Under the pieces are notes generated by a model that worked only from the letters and a program-made list of their open reading frames with translations, made no database searches and was not told where the DNA came from. Source: SG8-41 sp963699525 (GTDB lineage Bacteria; Pseudomonadota; Gammaproteobacteria; Burkholderiales; SG8-41). From it: a stretch of 64,000 nt of DNA. Both the position numbers and the translations under genes were made by a program. Positions 25,818 to 36,879 of this stretch are shown here, in pieces. Numbering within the stretch: position 1 is the stretch's first letter; every line of letters starts with the position of its first letter. The stretch lies in contig CAVOUI010000009.1 in the NCBI GenBank assembly GCA_963699525.1, positions 372,001-436,000 on the forward strand. Reading direction: 5' to 3'.

Positions 25818-26507
25818 ATGGCGCATCCGCTGTGGATGGTGGTGCTCGGGCTCGCACTGCTGGCGCTCCACGCCTGCACGCCGTATACCGCGGCGCTTTT
25901 CTCGGCGGTTCCCGACGGCACCACATCGGTCCTGCTGAGCCATCTGCAGGGCGTGGAGGAAAGTAACCGGAAACGGGTGGTCGAGCTCGAGGGGCGCAAG
26001 GACTGGGACGGGCTCTTGAAGTTTGCCGAGGAGAATCTCGCCAAGGACGCGAACAGCGCCGGCTGGTGGACCGTGGCCGGATACGCAAACTCGAAGGCGG
26101 GCCGGCACGAGGCCGCGGTCCAGTGCTACACCGAAACCGTGCGGCTGGCGCCGGACGACATTCAGGGGTGGAACCTGCTCGCCCAGGCGTACCGCGACGT
26201 GAAGCAGCCGGCACGGGCGGTTCAGACGCTCAACCATGCGCTGCTGGTGCGCAATGGCTCCGCGGAGACCTGGCTCCTGCTCGGCGACAGCTATTCGGAT
26301 CTGGATCGCGACCTGCCCGCGGCTGCGGCGTACCGCGAAGCCGTGCAATTGAACAGCGGATTGGCGCAGGCCTGGTTCGGCCTCGGGCGGTCCTATGCGC
26401 GGCTCGGCCGGAGGGCCGATTTTGAGAAGTCCCTGGCGGCGCTGCAGAAGCTGGACCCCGCGCTGGCGAACGAGCTGTCGGAGCTGCGTCCGGCCTCAAG
26501 AAATTAG
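25818..26507 (+). CDS. TPR-repeat lipoprotein
   Basis: This is a 229-residue protein starting MAHPLWMVVLGLALLALHAC, a lipoprotein signal with the lipobox LHAC. The remainder carries about four tetratricopeptide repeats (for example AGWWTVAGYANSKAGRHEAAVQCYTE-type units, then WNLLAQAYRD, WLLLGDSYSD and WFGLGRSYARLGR), indicating a protein-protein scaffold in the periplasm. A GTG at 25782 is an alternative start, but the lipobox favours the ATG. A TACAAT -10-like hexamer is at 25769-25774. It converges on suhB with almost no gap. Confidence 0.8.
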   Translation: MAHPLWMVVLGLALLALHACTPYTAALFSAVPDGTTSVLLSHLQGVEESNRKRVVELEGRKDWDGLLKFAEENLAKDANSAGWWTVAGYANSKAGRHEAAVQCYTETVRLAPDDIQGWNLLAQAYRDVKQPARAVQTLNHALLVRNGSAETWLLLGDSYSDLDRDLPAAAAYREAVQLNSGLAQAWFGLGRSYARLGRRADFEKSLAALQKLDPALANELSELRPASRN

Positions 26508-26508
26508 A

Positions 26509-27309
26509 TCAACCGCGGCTGAGCGCCGGGGTCAGGCGCCGCGAGATCGTCTGCAGAAGTTCCACGAAGACTTTGGGGCTGCCGGCGACGATATTGCCCG
26601 TTTCCAGGTAGCGGCTCTCGCCGGTCAGGTCTCCCACCAGCCCGCCGGCTTCCGTGATGAGGAGGGCGCCGGCGGCGGTGTCCCAGGGGGAAAGCCCGAA
26701 TTCCCAGAAGCCGTCGAGCCGGCCCGCCGCGACGTAGGCGAGATCGAGCGCGGCGGAACCGGCGCGGCGCACGCCCGCCGCACCTTCCATCATGTCGCGC
26801 AGGATCGCCATGTAGGCGTCCAGGTGCTCGAGCTGGCGGAAGGGAAACCCGGTGCCGATCAGGCTCGACCGGAGATGGACGCGCTTGCTGACCCGCATGC
26901 GCTGATCGTTCAGGAATGCGCCGCGCCCGCGCGTCGCGGTATAGAGATCGTTGCGCGCCGGGTCGTAGACCACCGCCTGGGTGACGATGCCGCGGTGCCT
27001 CAAGGCGATTGCGACGCAGTATTGCGGGAAGCCGTGTATGAAATTGGTGGTGCCGTCGAGCGGATCGATGATCCACTGATACTCCGATTGCCCGGAGGCC
27101 CCGCTCTCCTCTGCTAGAATCGAATGGGCGGGATAGGCCTCGCGGAGCGTGCGGATGACCGCCTGCTCCGCCTCGCGGTCCACTTCCGAGACAAAATCGT
27201 TTACGGCTTTTTCGCGGACGGCGATGGCGTCGAGGTTGCGGCTCGCGCGGTTGATGACGCTGCCGGCGCGGCGCGCGGCCTTCACGGCGATGTTCAGCAT
27301 GGGATGCAT
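26509..27309 (-). CDS. suhB: SuhB, inositol-1-monophosphatase family protein
   Basis: This 266-residue magnesium-dependent phosphatase also acts in bacteria as a ribosome-biogenesis and antitermination factor. Metal-site motifs are LAEESG, WIIDPLDGTTNFIHG and SPWDTAAGALLITEAGG. The length matches SuhB. A minus-strand TACAAT lies about 10 bases before the ATG, giving a very short leader. It is divergent from trmJ with about 20 bases between the starts. Confidence 0.94.
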   Translation of the reverse strand: MHPMLNIAVKAARRAGSVINRASRNLDAIAVREKAVNDFVSEVDREAEQAVIRTLREAYPAHSILAEESGASGQSEYQWIIDPLDGTTNFIHGFPQYCVAIALRHRGIVTQAVVYDPARNDLYTATRGRGAFLNDQRMRVSKRVHLRSSLIGTGFPFRQLEHLDAYMAILRDMMEGAAGVRRAGSAALDLAYVAAGRLDGFWEFGLSPWDTAAGALLITEAGGLVGDLTGESRYLETGNIVAGSPKVFVELLQTISRRLTPALSRG

Positions 27310-27329
27310 AAGGCCCCGTATTGTAGGTG

Positions 27330-28067
27330 ATGGCCACGGATCCGCTCAAAAATATCCGGATCGTGCTGTGCGAGACCGCGCACCCCGGAAACATCGGCGC
27401 GGCGGCGCGGGCGCTGAAAACGATGGGACTCGTGCGCCTGCACCTCGTCGCGCCCGAGCGTTTCCCCGATCCGCAGGCGGAATGGCTCGCGTCCGGCGCG
27501 ACCGACGTCCTGCGCCGCGCGCGCGTGCACCCGACCCTCGACGACGCGCTGGCCGGCTCTGCGCTGACGGTCGCCTGTACGGCGCGCCCGCGTGAGATTG
27601 CAGTGCCGATGGTCACGGCGCGGGAAGCCGCGGCGCGCATCGTCGAAGCCGCGCGCTCGCAGCCCGCGGCGCTGGTATTCGGCAACGAGACCTACGGGCT
27701 GACCGGGGCGGAGGTCGGCAAGTGCCAGCTGCTTGCGACCATACCCGCGAATCCCGCGTACCGTTCGCTCAACGTGGCTGCCGCCGTGCAGCTATTCGCC
27801 TACGAGCTGCGCCTCGCGGCGCTCGGGCCGGGGGCGCGGGGTGGCAAGACGCCCGCGCGGGCGACGCACGATGAGCTCGAGCGCTTTTTCGAGCATCTCG
27901 AGCGCGCGATGCTGGATCATGGGTTTCTCAACCCCAACCACCCCAAGAAGCTGATGCCGCGACTGCGGCGGCTGTTCAACCGGGCGCAGCTCGAGCACGA
28001 GGAGGTCAATATCCTCCGCGGAGTGATCAAGGCGCTGGTTCAGCCGAAGCAGCGGCGGGGAAACTGA
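27330..28067 (+). CDS. trmJ: TrmJ, tRNA 2'-O-methyltransferase (position 32)
   Basis: This is a 245-residue SPOUT-class methyltransferase that 2'-O-methylates cytidine/uridine 32 of tRNAs. Motifs LCETAHPGNIGAAARALKTMG, FGNETYGLTGAEV and NPAYRSLNVAAAVQLFAYEL are diagnostic of the knot fold. The C-terminal extension (LMPRLRRLFNRAQLEHEEVN) is that of TrmJ. An overlapping GTG at 27327 is an alternative. An IscR-type box begins 10 bases after the stop. Confidence 0.94.
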   Translation: MATDPLKNIRIVLCETAHPGNIGAAARALKTMGLVRLHLVAPERFPDPQAEWLASGATDVLRRARVHPTLDDALAGSALTVACTARPREIAVPMVTAREAAARIVEAARSQPAALVFGNETYGLTGAEVGKCQLLATIPANPAYRSLNVAAAVQLFAYELRLAALGPGARGGKTPARATHDELERFFEHLERAMLDHGFLNPNHPKKLMPRLRRLFNRAQLEHEEVNILRGVIKALVQPKQRRGN

Positions 28068-28076
28068 GCCGGGAGG

Positions 28077-28101
28077 ATAGTTGACCAAATTACTCGGTTA
28101 T
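28077..28101. promoter_or_regulatory. IscR type 1-like box upstream of cysE
   Basis: ATAGTTGACCAAATTACTCG followed by GTTAT closely matches the E. coli iscR operator (ATAGTTGACCAATTTACTCG). It lies about 80 bases before cysE and suggests the Fe-S operon's first promoter, including cysE, is repressed by holo-IscR. Confidence 0.75.
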
Positions 28102-28129
28102 CGTAAGCTGCCCGCCCTCGTCCTTGATC

Positions 28130-28175
28130 AGAGCCTATCTCGACACTAGGCGCGCCTATTGCCGAGATAGGCTCT
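28130..28175. repeat. Nested palindromic element upstream of cysE
   Basis: AGAGCCTATCTCG (28130-28142) and CGAGATAGGCTCT (28163-28175) are perfect 13-base inverted arms. The 20-base loop itself contains the 12-base palindrome TAGGCGCGCCTA. One arm-like copy, GAGATAGGCTCT, recurs just after the glutathione reductase stop (49704-49715). It lies 7 bases before cysE, so it would form a strong hairpin in the leader. It could be an attenuator, a mobile repeat element, or both. Confidence 0.6.
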
Positions 28176-28181
28176 AACACG

Positions 28182-28907
28182 ATGTTCGCAAGGCTGAAAG
28201 AAGAAATCGCGGTTGTTTTCGAACGCGACCCGGCAGCCCGGAATACCTGGGAGGTCATCACCTGCTATCCCGGGTTCCACGCCATGCTGTTCCATCGCCT
28301 GGCCCACTGCTTGTGGGGGATGGGTCTCAAGTGGCTCGCGCGGCTCGTCTCGCACGGGGCGCGCTGGCTGACCGGCATCGAGATTCACCCGGGCGCCACC
28401 ATACACCGCCGTTTCTTCATCGATCACGGCATGGGCGTCGTCATCGGCGAGACCGCGGAAATCGGCGACGACTGCACCCTCTACCACGGCGTCACGCTGG
28501 GCGGCACCTCCTGGAGCAAGGGCAAGCGCCATCCCACCCTGGGCAAAGGCGTGGTGGTGGGGGCGGGGGCCAAGATTCTCGGCCCGATCGTCATCGGAGA
28601 CGGCGCACGCGTGGGGTCGAACGCGGTGGTGGTGAAGGACGTACCGCCGGGCGCGACCGCCATCGGCATTCCCGCGCGCATCATCGAAGCGCAGGCGGAG
28701 CAGAACGGGCGCTTCGCCGCGTATGCCGTCGTGAAGGACCTGAACGATCCGATGGCAAGAGCCCTGCACGAGCTGATCGGGCACAGCGCCGAGCTCGACC
28801 GGCGCATCGAGCACATCCTCGCGGAGCTGAAGCGCCTCGGCCTGCGCATCGACGAGCACGAGGCGCATCGCCTGGATGCCAGCACGCTGAACAAAATGGT
28901 TGACTAA
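28182..28907 (+). CDS. cysE: CysE, serine O-acetyltransferase
   Basis: This is a 241-residue hexapeptide-repeat acetyltransferase making O-acetylserine for cysteine synthesis. The N-terminal helical part is short (the epsilon-type, EIAVVFERDPAARN), followed by the left-handed beta-helix with IEIHPGATIHRRFFIDHGMGVVIGETAEIG, the catalytic DHG and HGVTLGG motifs, and VVGAGAKILGPI. It is followed at once by iscR. In other bacteria cysE likewise precedes iscR-iscS, linking cysteine supply to sulfur mobilisation. Its last codons overlap an IscR-type box. Confidence 0.94.
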   Translation: MFARLKEEIAVVFERDPAARNTWEVITCYPGFHAMLFHRLAHCLWGMGLKWLARLVSHGARWLTGIEIHPGATIHRRFFIDHGMGVVIGETAEIGDDCTLYHGVTLGGTSWSKGKRHPTLGKGVVVGAGAKILGPIVIGDGARVGSNAVVVKDVPPGATAIGIPARIIEAQAEQNGRFAAYAVVKDLNDPMARALHELIGHSAELDRRIEHILAELKRLGLRIDEHEAHRLDASTLNKMVD

Positions 28908-28945
28908 ATTTGTCGGGAAAGCTATAGTTGACCAATTTAGTAGCC
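28896..28945. promoter_or_regulatory. Tandem IscR type 1-like boxes upstream of iscR
   Basis: Two copies are seen: ATGGTTGACTAAATTTGTCG at 28896-28915 (continuing GGAAA) and ATAGTTGACCAATTTAGTAG starting 28924. Both match the IscR type 1 consensus, and tandem sites are also known before E. coli iscR. They suggest classical autorepression by [2Fe-2S]-IscR, in addition to the box ahead of cysE. Confidence 0.75.
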
Positions 28946-28995
28946 TTTGTGAAGTACCTAACTTTCTGATTTAATGAAACTTTGAGAGGTTGCCG

Positions 28996-29487
28996 ATGAG
29001 ACTGACCACGAAAGGACGCTTTGCCGTCACGGCGATGATCGATCTCGGGTTGCACAACGGCAGCGGGCCGGTGACGCTGGCCGAGATCAGCGGCCGACAG
29101 AAGATCTCGCTGTCCTATCTCGAGCAATTGTTCGGCAAGCTGCGCCGGCACCACCTGGTGGAGAGCGTGCGCGGCCCAGGCGGCGGCTACCACCTCGCGC
29201 GGGACATGGGCGAAATGTCCGTCGCCGACATCATCCTCGCGGTGGATGAGCCGATCGACGCGACGCAGTGCGGTGGCAAGGAAAACTGCCAGGACGACCA
29301 CAAGTGCCTCACCCACGACTTGTGGGCGGCGCTGAACGAGCGCATCTTCGATTACCTCGGGTCGGTCACCCTGCGCCAGCTCGTCGAAAGCCAGAAGGCC
29401 AAGGAAGCAGCGCAGGAAGGCGGCGTCGCGCAGGTTCACGACATGCGCGCGACGGCAACCAAGCGCCCCACCACGGTATCCGCATAG
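28996..29487 (+). CDS. iscR: IscR, Rrf2-family Fe-S cluster-sensing regulator
   Basis: This is a 163-residue winged-helix repressor. The cluster ligands C92, C98 and C104 with H107 (QCGGKENCQDDHKCLTH) fall at exactly the E. coli positions. The N-terminus MRLTTKGRFAVTAMIDL and GPGGGYHLAR wing are canonical. I chose the ATG at 28996. Three IscR-type boxes lie upstream in the cysE-iscR region, so it probably regulates the whole downstream operon. Confidence 0.96.
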   Translation: MRLTTKGRFAVTAMIDLGLHNGSGPVTLAEISGRQKISLSYLEQLFGKLRRHHLVESVRGPGGGYHLARDMGEMSVADIILAVDEPIDATQCGGKENCQDDHKCLTHDLWAALNERIFDYLGSVTLRQLVESQKAKEAAQEGGVAQVHDMRATATKRPTTVSA

Positions 29488-29515
29488 AAGAAACCCGGCA
29501 GTCGTCACCTTGACC

Positions 29516-30661
29516 ATGGATCGCGTCTACTTCGACCACAACGCGACCACGCCTGTCGACGAGAAGGTCCTCGAGGCGATGCTGCCGTACCTGCGCGAGA
29601 ACTTCGGCAACGCCTCGAGCCGCCACGAATTCGGGACCGTCGCGCGCAGGGCGGTGGACCGGGCACGCCAGCAGGTCGCCTCGCTGGTCAATGCCCAGCC
29701 CTCGCAGGTGATCTTCGTATCCGGCGGTACGGAGGCGAACAACCTCTTCATCAAGGGGGCGGCGGGCTATCTCAAACCATCCCAGGTCGCCGTGAGCGCG
29801 GTCGAGCATCCCTGCGTCGCGAAACCTGCGCAGGAGCTCGCGCGCCAGGGCTGGAAGGTGAGGAAGCTCGCGGTGACGCGCGACGGCCGTATCGACCTCG
29901 ACGACGTCGAAGCGGCGCTCAAGGAGCCGACCGCCATCGTCTCGGTGATGCTCGTCAACAACGAGACCGGCGTCATGCTGGACGTGGCGGCGGCGGCGCA
30001 GCGCGCGCGTGCGGCAAAGGCGTGGGTGCACACCGACGCAGTGCAGGCGCTGGGCAAGATGCCGGTGGACTTCCAGGCGCTCGGCGTGCACGCCATGACC
30101 CTATCGGCGCACAAGGTCTACGGCCCAAAGGGCGCGGCGGCGCTCGTCATGGACAAGCGATTGCAGCTGCGCCCGATCATTCATGGCGGCGGCCACGAGC
30201 AGGGGCTGCGCTCCGGAACGGAAAACGTGCCCGCGATCGTCGGCTTCGGCGCGGCGTGCGAGCTTGCGGCGGGACGGATGCAGCAGCTCGCGCCGCGCCT
30301 GGAATCGATGCGCGCGCGCCTGGAGCGGGGATTGCGCGAACTGGGTGCGGTGATCTTCGGAGAGGACGCCCCGCGCGTCACGAATACGTCGTACTTCGCG
30401 TTCAACGGCATCATGGGCGAGACCCTGGTGATCGAGCTCGACAAGGCGGGCTACGCGGTCGCCCCGGGCGCGGCGTGCTCGAGCGCGAACCCCGAGCCCT
30501 CGGCGACGCTGCTCGCCATGGGCGTCGATCCCGAGCTTGCGCGCGGGGCGGTGCGCTTCTCGCTCGGCGCGGGAAATACGCTGCCGCAGATCGACGATTT
30601 CCTGCGGGCGCTCAAGGCGGCCGTTTCGCGCTTGAGGAATCTGACAGCGATTGCGGTCTGA
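29516..30661 (+). CDS. iscS: Cysteine desulfurase, IscS/NifS type
   Basis: This is a 381-residue PLP enzyme releasing sulfur from cysteine. The PLP lysine is K200 (SAHKVYGPKG) and the persulfide cysteine is C321 (APGAACSSANPEPS) in the flexible loop of group I desulfurases. VYFDHNATTP, GGTEANN and RSGTENVPAI are conserved. It follows iscR by 28 bases and precedes iscA. A second, group II desulfurase (SufS) is encoded later in the same operon. The symbol denotes family; it may be closer to NifS-type housekeeping desulfurases. Confidence 0.93.
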   Translation: MDRVYFDHNATTPVDEKVLEAMLPYLRENFGNASSRHEFGTVARRAVDRARQQVASLVNAQPSQVIFVSGGTEANNLFIKGAAGYLKPSQVAVSAVEHPCVAKPAQELARQGWKVRKLAVTRDGRIDLDDVEAALKEPTAIVSVMLVNNETGVMLDVAAAAQRARAAKAWVHTDAVQALGKMPVDFQALGVHAMTLSAHKVYGPKGAAALVMDKRLQLRPIIHGGGHEQGLRSGTENVPAIVGFGAACELAAGRMQQLAPRLESMRARLERGLRELGAVIFGEDAPRVTNTSYFAFNGIMGETLVIELDKAGYAVAPGAACSSANPEPSATLLAMGVDPELARGAVRFSLGAGNTLPQIDDFLRALKAAVSRLRNLTAIAV

Positions 30662-30674
30662 CGAGGAACGAGAT

Positions 30675-31016
30675 ATGGCGATACAACTGACGGAAAACGC
30701 GGCAAAGCAGATCCAGAAGCAGCTGGCCCGGCGCGGGCGCGGCATCGGCCTGCGCGTGGGCGTGAAGGACGTGGGCTGCTCCGGCTTCGGCTACACCTAC
30801 GACTATGCCGACGAGGTGCGGTCCGACGACCGCCTGTTCGAGGCGCACGACGCAAAGATCGTGGTGGATGCGAAGAGCCTCGAATTCCTGGACGGCTCGA
30901 CACTCGACTACGTGAAGGAAGGCCTGAAGCAGGTCTTCAAGTTCACCAACCCGAACGTGGACGCGACGTGCGGCTGCGGCGAGTCCTTCAGCGTGAAGGA
31001 AAAAGCGCAAGGCTGA
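30675..31016 (+). CDS. iscA: A-type Fe-S carrier, IscA/SufA family
   Basis: This is a 113-residue A-type carrier with the three invariant cysteines C35 (DVGCSGFGY), C99 and C101 (ATCGCGESF). It starts with an ATG at 30675 after a GAGGAACGAG ribosome site. It sits between iscS and sufB, so either name IscA or SufA could apply. The C-terminal tail is short and lysine-rich. Confidence 0.93.
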   Translation: MAIQLTENAAKQIQKQLARRGRGIGLRVGVKDVGCSGFGYTYDYADEVRSDDRLFEAHDAKIVVDAKSLEFLDGSTLDYVKEGLKQVFKFTNPNVDATCGCGESFSVKEKAQG

Positions 31017-31038
31017 AAACAAGTTCCGGGATCGCACC

Positions 31039-33235
<2,197 letters not shown>

Positions 33236-33239
<4 letters not shown>

Positions 33240-34552
33240 TGAATCCGGTTTCCGCAACCCATCCCTACATCGAGGCGTTGCTCAAGGGTTACGAGCCGCC
33301 GCGCAGCGGGGCCTCCTGGCTCGGCGAGCGCCGCGCGCGGGCGCTCGACCGCGCCAATGCGCTCGCGGTGCCGACGACGCGTGACGAGGAATGGCGCTTT
33401 ACCGACATCGCGCCGCTTACCCGGGTGCCGTTCCGTCCGGCGGCGGGGACCGTGCGTCCGGCGATGTCCGATATCGCGCGCTTCGTCGCTCCGGAAGCGG
33501 CCCTGCGGCTGGCTTTCGTCGACGGCGTCTTCGCGCCCGAGCTCTCCGCGACCTCCGGGCTGCCGCACGGAATCGTCGTCTCTCCGCTCGCCGCGGCGGT
33601 GAGCACGCACGCGGCCGTCATCGCGCCGCACCTCGCGCGCCATGCCGCGTTCGAGGACGAGGTTTTCGCGGCGCTGAATACCGCCCATCTGCGCGATGGC
33701 GCCTTCGTCTGGGTCGAGCGCGGCCAGCAGTGCCCGACGCCGGTGCAGATTCTCCATCTCTCGACCCAGAAGGAGGCGGCTGGCTATCCGCGCTGCCTCG
33801 CGATCGTGGAGGCGGGCGCGGCGTTGACGCTGATCGAGGACTTCGCGAGCCTCGCCGAGATCGTCTATTTCAACGACCCGGTGACCGAAATCGTCGCGGG
33901 CGAAGGCGCCCACGTGAGACACGTGCGGGTGCAGCGCGAGGCGGGCGGCGCGTTCCACATCGGGCGCTGCGCCGTCGCCCTCGCGAAGGACGCGCATTAT
34001 TCTTCCCACTCGGTCGCGCTGGGCGCGCGGATCTCCCGCCTCGATCTCGACGTGCTTCAGCAGGGGGAAGGCGTGGAAGTCCAGATGGATGGCCTCGCGC
34101 TGATCTCCGGACGCCAGCTCGCCGACACGCACTCCCTGATGGACCACGCGCGCCCCCACGGCCGCTGCCGGCAGCTGCACAAGTGCATCGTCGGCGGCGC
34201 GGCGCACGCGGTGTTCAACGGCAAGATCGTGGTGCGTCCCGGTTCCCAGCTGACCGATTCGTCGCAACACAGCCGCAATCTCCTGCTCTCGGACAAGGCG
34301 CGTGTCGATACCAAGCCCCAGCTCGAGATCTTCGCCGACGACGTCAAATGCGCGCACGGCGCCGCCGTGGGCCAGCTCGATCCGGAGCAGCTGTTCTACC
34401 TGAGGTGCCGGGGGCTGCCGGAGACGAGCGCTCGCAATCTCCTGACGTACGCCTTCGCCGCCGAGGTGCTCGACCGCATCCCGGTGCCTTCGCTCGTGGA
34501 GAGCCTCGAGCAGACCGTGCTGGCGCAGACTCAGATGGCGGAGCGCCCGTGA
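33236..34552 (+). CDS. sufD: SufD, Fe-S cluster assembly scaffold partner
   Basis: This protein of about 438 residues pairs with SufB. DEEWRFTDIAPL near the N-terminus, RCAVALAKDAHYSSHSVALG, HKCIVGGAAHAVFNGKIVV and CAHGAAVGQLDPEQLFYLRCRG are diagnostic, including the conserved histidine-containing region near the end. It starts at an ATGATG that overlaps the sufC stop, and its TGA overlaps the GTG of sufS. Confidence 0.96.
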
Positions 34553-35805
34553 ATCCCTCGCCCGAGTTCAAGCGCGCGCCCGTCAGCGGTCTGGACGTCG
34601 AGCGCGTCCGCGCCGATTTCCCGATATTGAAGCTGAGGGTCAACGGCAAGCCCCTCGTCTACCTCGACAACGCGGCCTCGAGCCAGATGCCCCAGCCGGT
34701 GCTCGACCGCTGGATCCGCTACCAGACGACGCAGCACTCCAACATTCACCGGGCGGTTCATTACCTGTCGGAGACCGCCACGGCCGAGTACGAGGGCGCG
34801 CGCAGGAAGCTCGCCGCGTTCATCAACGCGAAGGAAGAGCGCGAGGTGATCTTCACCAGCGGCACGACCGACGCCATCAACCTGGTCGCGCACAGCTACG
34901 GGCGCACCTTCATCGGGCCGGGCGACGAGATCGTGCTCACCACGCTCGAGCACCACGCCAACATCGTGCCGTGGCAGATGGTGGCGGAGGAAAAGGGGGC
35001 GCGCCTCCGCGTGGTGCCGGTGAACGACCGCGGCGAACTGATCTTCGAGGAGTACCTGAAGCTGCTCGGTCCCCGCACCCGTCTCGTGGGCGTGGGGCAC
35101 GTCTCGAACGCGCTCGGGACGATCAACCCGGTGCGCGAGATGATCGCGGCCGCGCACGAGCAGGGCATCCCGGTCCTGGTGGACGGCGCTCAGGCCGCGC
35201 CGCACATGCCGCTCGACATGCAGGCGCTCGACTGCGATTTCTACGCGTTCTCGGGGCACAAGATGTTCGGCCCGACCGGCATCGGCGTGCTCTACGGCAA
35301 GGCGGCGTGGCTGGAGAAGATGCCGCCCTACAAGGGCGGCGGCGACATGATCCTTTCGGTCACGTTCGAGAAGACGGTCTACAACGTCATTCCGGGCAAG
35401 TTCGAAGCCGGAACTCCGCCGATTGCGGCGGCAATCACGCTTGGCGCGGCGGCGGACTACATCGCCGGCATCGGTCTGGAGCGCATCCACGCCCACGAAA
35501 CCGATCTTCTCGACTACGCGACCGACCAGGTGAATCGCCTGCCGGGCGTGCGCATCGTCGGCACGGCGGAGAAGAAGGCGGCGGTGCTCTCCTTCGTGGT
35601 GGACGGCGTGCATCCGCACGATGTCGGCACGCTGCTGAACGAAGAGGGGGTCGCGGTCCGCACCGGGCACCACTGCGCGCAGCCGGTCATGCAGCGGTTC
35701 GGCATTCCCGCCACCTCGCGCGCTTCGTTCGCCTTCTACAACACGCACTCGGAAGTGGACGCGCTCGTCGCCGGCATCCGGAAGGTCCAGAAGGTGCTCG
35801 GCTGA
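34549..35805 (+). CDS. sufS: SufS, group II cysteine desulfurase
   Basis: This is a 418-residue PLP enzyme. The PLP lysine is K238 (FSGHKMFGPTGIG) and the catalytic cysteine is C376 in VRTGHHCAQPVM, the rigid-loop motif of SufS/CsdA. The GTG start overlaps the sufD stop. With SufU encoded next, sulfur is probably passed from C376 to SufU, as in Gram-positive SUF systems. No SufE is present in the window. Confidence 0.96.
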   Translation: MNPSPEFKRAPVSGLDVERVRADFPILKLRVNGKPLVYLDNAASSQMPQPVLDRWIRYQTTQHSNIHRAVHYLSETATAEYEGARRKLAAFINAKEEREVIFTSGTTDAINLVAHSYGRTFIGPGDEIVLTTLEHHANIVPWQMVAEEKGARLRVVPVNDRGELIFEEYLKLLGPRTRLVGVGHVSNALGTINPVREMIAAAHEQGIPVLVDGAQAAPHMPLDMQALDCDFYAFSGHKMFGPTGIGVLYGKAAWLEKMPPYKGGGDMILSVTFEKTVYNVIPGKFEAGTPPIAAAITLGAAADYIAGIGLERIHAHETDLLDYATDQVNRLPGVRIVGTAEKKAAVLSFVVDGVHPHDVGTLLNEEGVAVRTGHHCAQPVMQRFGIPATSRASFAFYNTHSEVDALVAGIRKVQKVLG

Positions 35806-36296
35806 TGGCGGATACGAAGCAGCTGTACCAGGAGGTCATCCTCGACCACAACCGCAAGCCGCGCAACTGGGGCGTGCTCCCCGATGCAACGCACCGGGCC
35901 GAGGGCCACAATCCCCTGTGCGGGGATCACCTGACCGTGACGCTCAGGCTGCGCGACGCGATGGTCGACGCTGTCAACATTCAGGGCGAGTCCTGCGCGA
36001 TCTGCAAGGCGTCGGCCTCCATGATGACGATGGCCGTCAAGGGCAAGTCCCGGGACGACACGGAGCGGCTGGTGCAGGAGTTCCGCGATCTCGCGACCGG
36101 CAAGCTCGAGCCCGCCGGCCCGCACCATCTGGGGCGGCTGACGGTGTTTGCGGGCGTGCGCGACCTGCCGACGCGCGTCAAGTGCGCGATCCTGCCCTGG
36201 CACACGCTGCACGCGGCGCTGAACGACCAGGCGAGCACGTCCACCGAAGCGGAGGCCGACCCGGTGCATGCCCCGATCATCGGGGGCGCTGGCTGA
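35805..36296 (+). CDS. sufU: SufU, zinc-dependent sulfur acceptor for SufS
   Basis: This is a 163-residue IscU-fold protein. C39 (NPLCGDHL), C64 (GESCAIC) and C127 (VKCAILPW) correspond to the SufU metal/acceptor cysteines, with D41 as the usual fourth ligand. The second motif is unusual: an extra C67 makes CAIC where most SufU proteins have GCxIS. It lacks the HSCB-binding LPPVK motif of IscU, as expected with no hscBA here. It overlaps the sufS stop by one base. Confidence 0.92.
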   Translation: MADTKQLYQEVILDHNRKPRNWGVLPDATHRAEGHNPLCGDHLTVTLRLRDAMVDAVNIQGESCAICKASASMMTMAVKGKSRDDTERLVQEFRDLATGKLEPAGPHHLGRLTVFAGVRDLPTRVKCAILPWHTLHAALNDQASTSTEAEADPVHAPIIGGAG

Positions 36297-36309
36297 TCGC
36301 GCGACCGAC

Positions 36310-36876
36310 ATGCCCAAGATCGCCGAAATCGAGTCGACCCCCAACCCGAACGCGATGAAGTTCGTGTTGAAGGAACCGCTCACATGGGGCATCTCGCGCT
36401 CGTACGAGAACGCGGAGCAGGCGAAGGACGACCCCCTCGCCGCGAAGCTGTTCGACATCGAGCACGTCGTGAGCGTCTTCTACGTGGACCACTGGATCAC
36501 GGTGACGCAGGACGGCGGCGCGGACTGGCAGGAGCTCATGCGCAAGCTCGCGGCTCCGATCCGCGAGGCGCCGTCGGCGGACGCGCAAACAGCGCAGCTC
36601 GTGGCCCAGGCCGGCGCCACTGCGGACACCAGCAAGTTGAGCGATGCGGATAAGCAAAGGCTCGACAAGATCAACGCAATTCTCGACGAGCAGGTGCGGC
36701 CGTACCTGCAGGGCGACGGCGGCGATCTCTACGTCATGGGCCTCGAGGGCAACCGCCTGAAAGTGCATTACCAGGGCGCGTGCGGAAGCTGCCCGAGCTC
36801 GATCAGCGGCACGCTGGCGGGCATCGAGAGCCTGGTGCGGCAGATCGAGCCCGACATGGAAGTGGTCGCCGTCTGA
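36310..36876 (+). CDS. Nfu-type Fe-S carrier protein
   Basis: This is a 188-residue two-domain protein. The N-terminal Nfu_N domain opens with IAEIESTPNPNAMKFVL. The C-terminal NifU-like domain has the cluster-binding C158-x-x-C161 (GACGSCPSS) preceded by LQGDGGDLYVMG. It should receive clusters from SufBCD and deliver them to apo-proteins. It starts 13 bases after sufU. This N-domain plus NifU-C arrangement resembles mitochondrial NFU1 more than E. coli NfuA. Confidence 0.92.
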   Translation: MPKIAEIESTPNPNAMKFVLKEPLTWGISRSYENAEQAKDDPLAAKLFDIEHVVSVFYVDHWITVTQDGGADWQELMRKLAAPIREAPSADAQTAQLVAQAGATADTSKLSDADKQRLDKINAILDEQVRPYLQGDGGDLYVMGLEGNRLKVHYQGACGSCPSSISGTLAGIESLVRQIEPDMEVVAV

Positions 36877-36879
36877 ATC

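Noticed and set aside
28130..28175. Rho-independent terminator of trmJ
   Set aside because: The stem has no following T-tract and sits only 7 bases before cysE, downstream of the IscR box, so termination there would block cysE.
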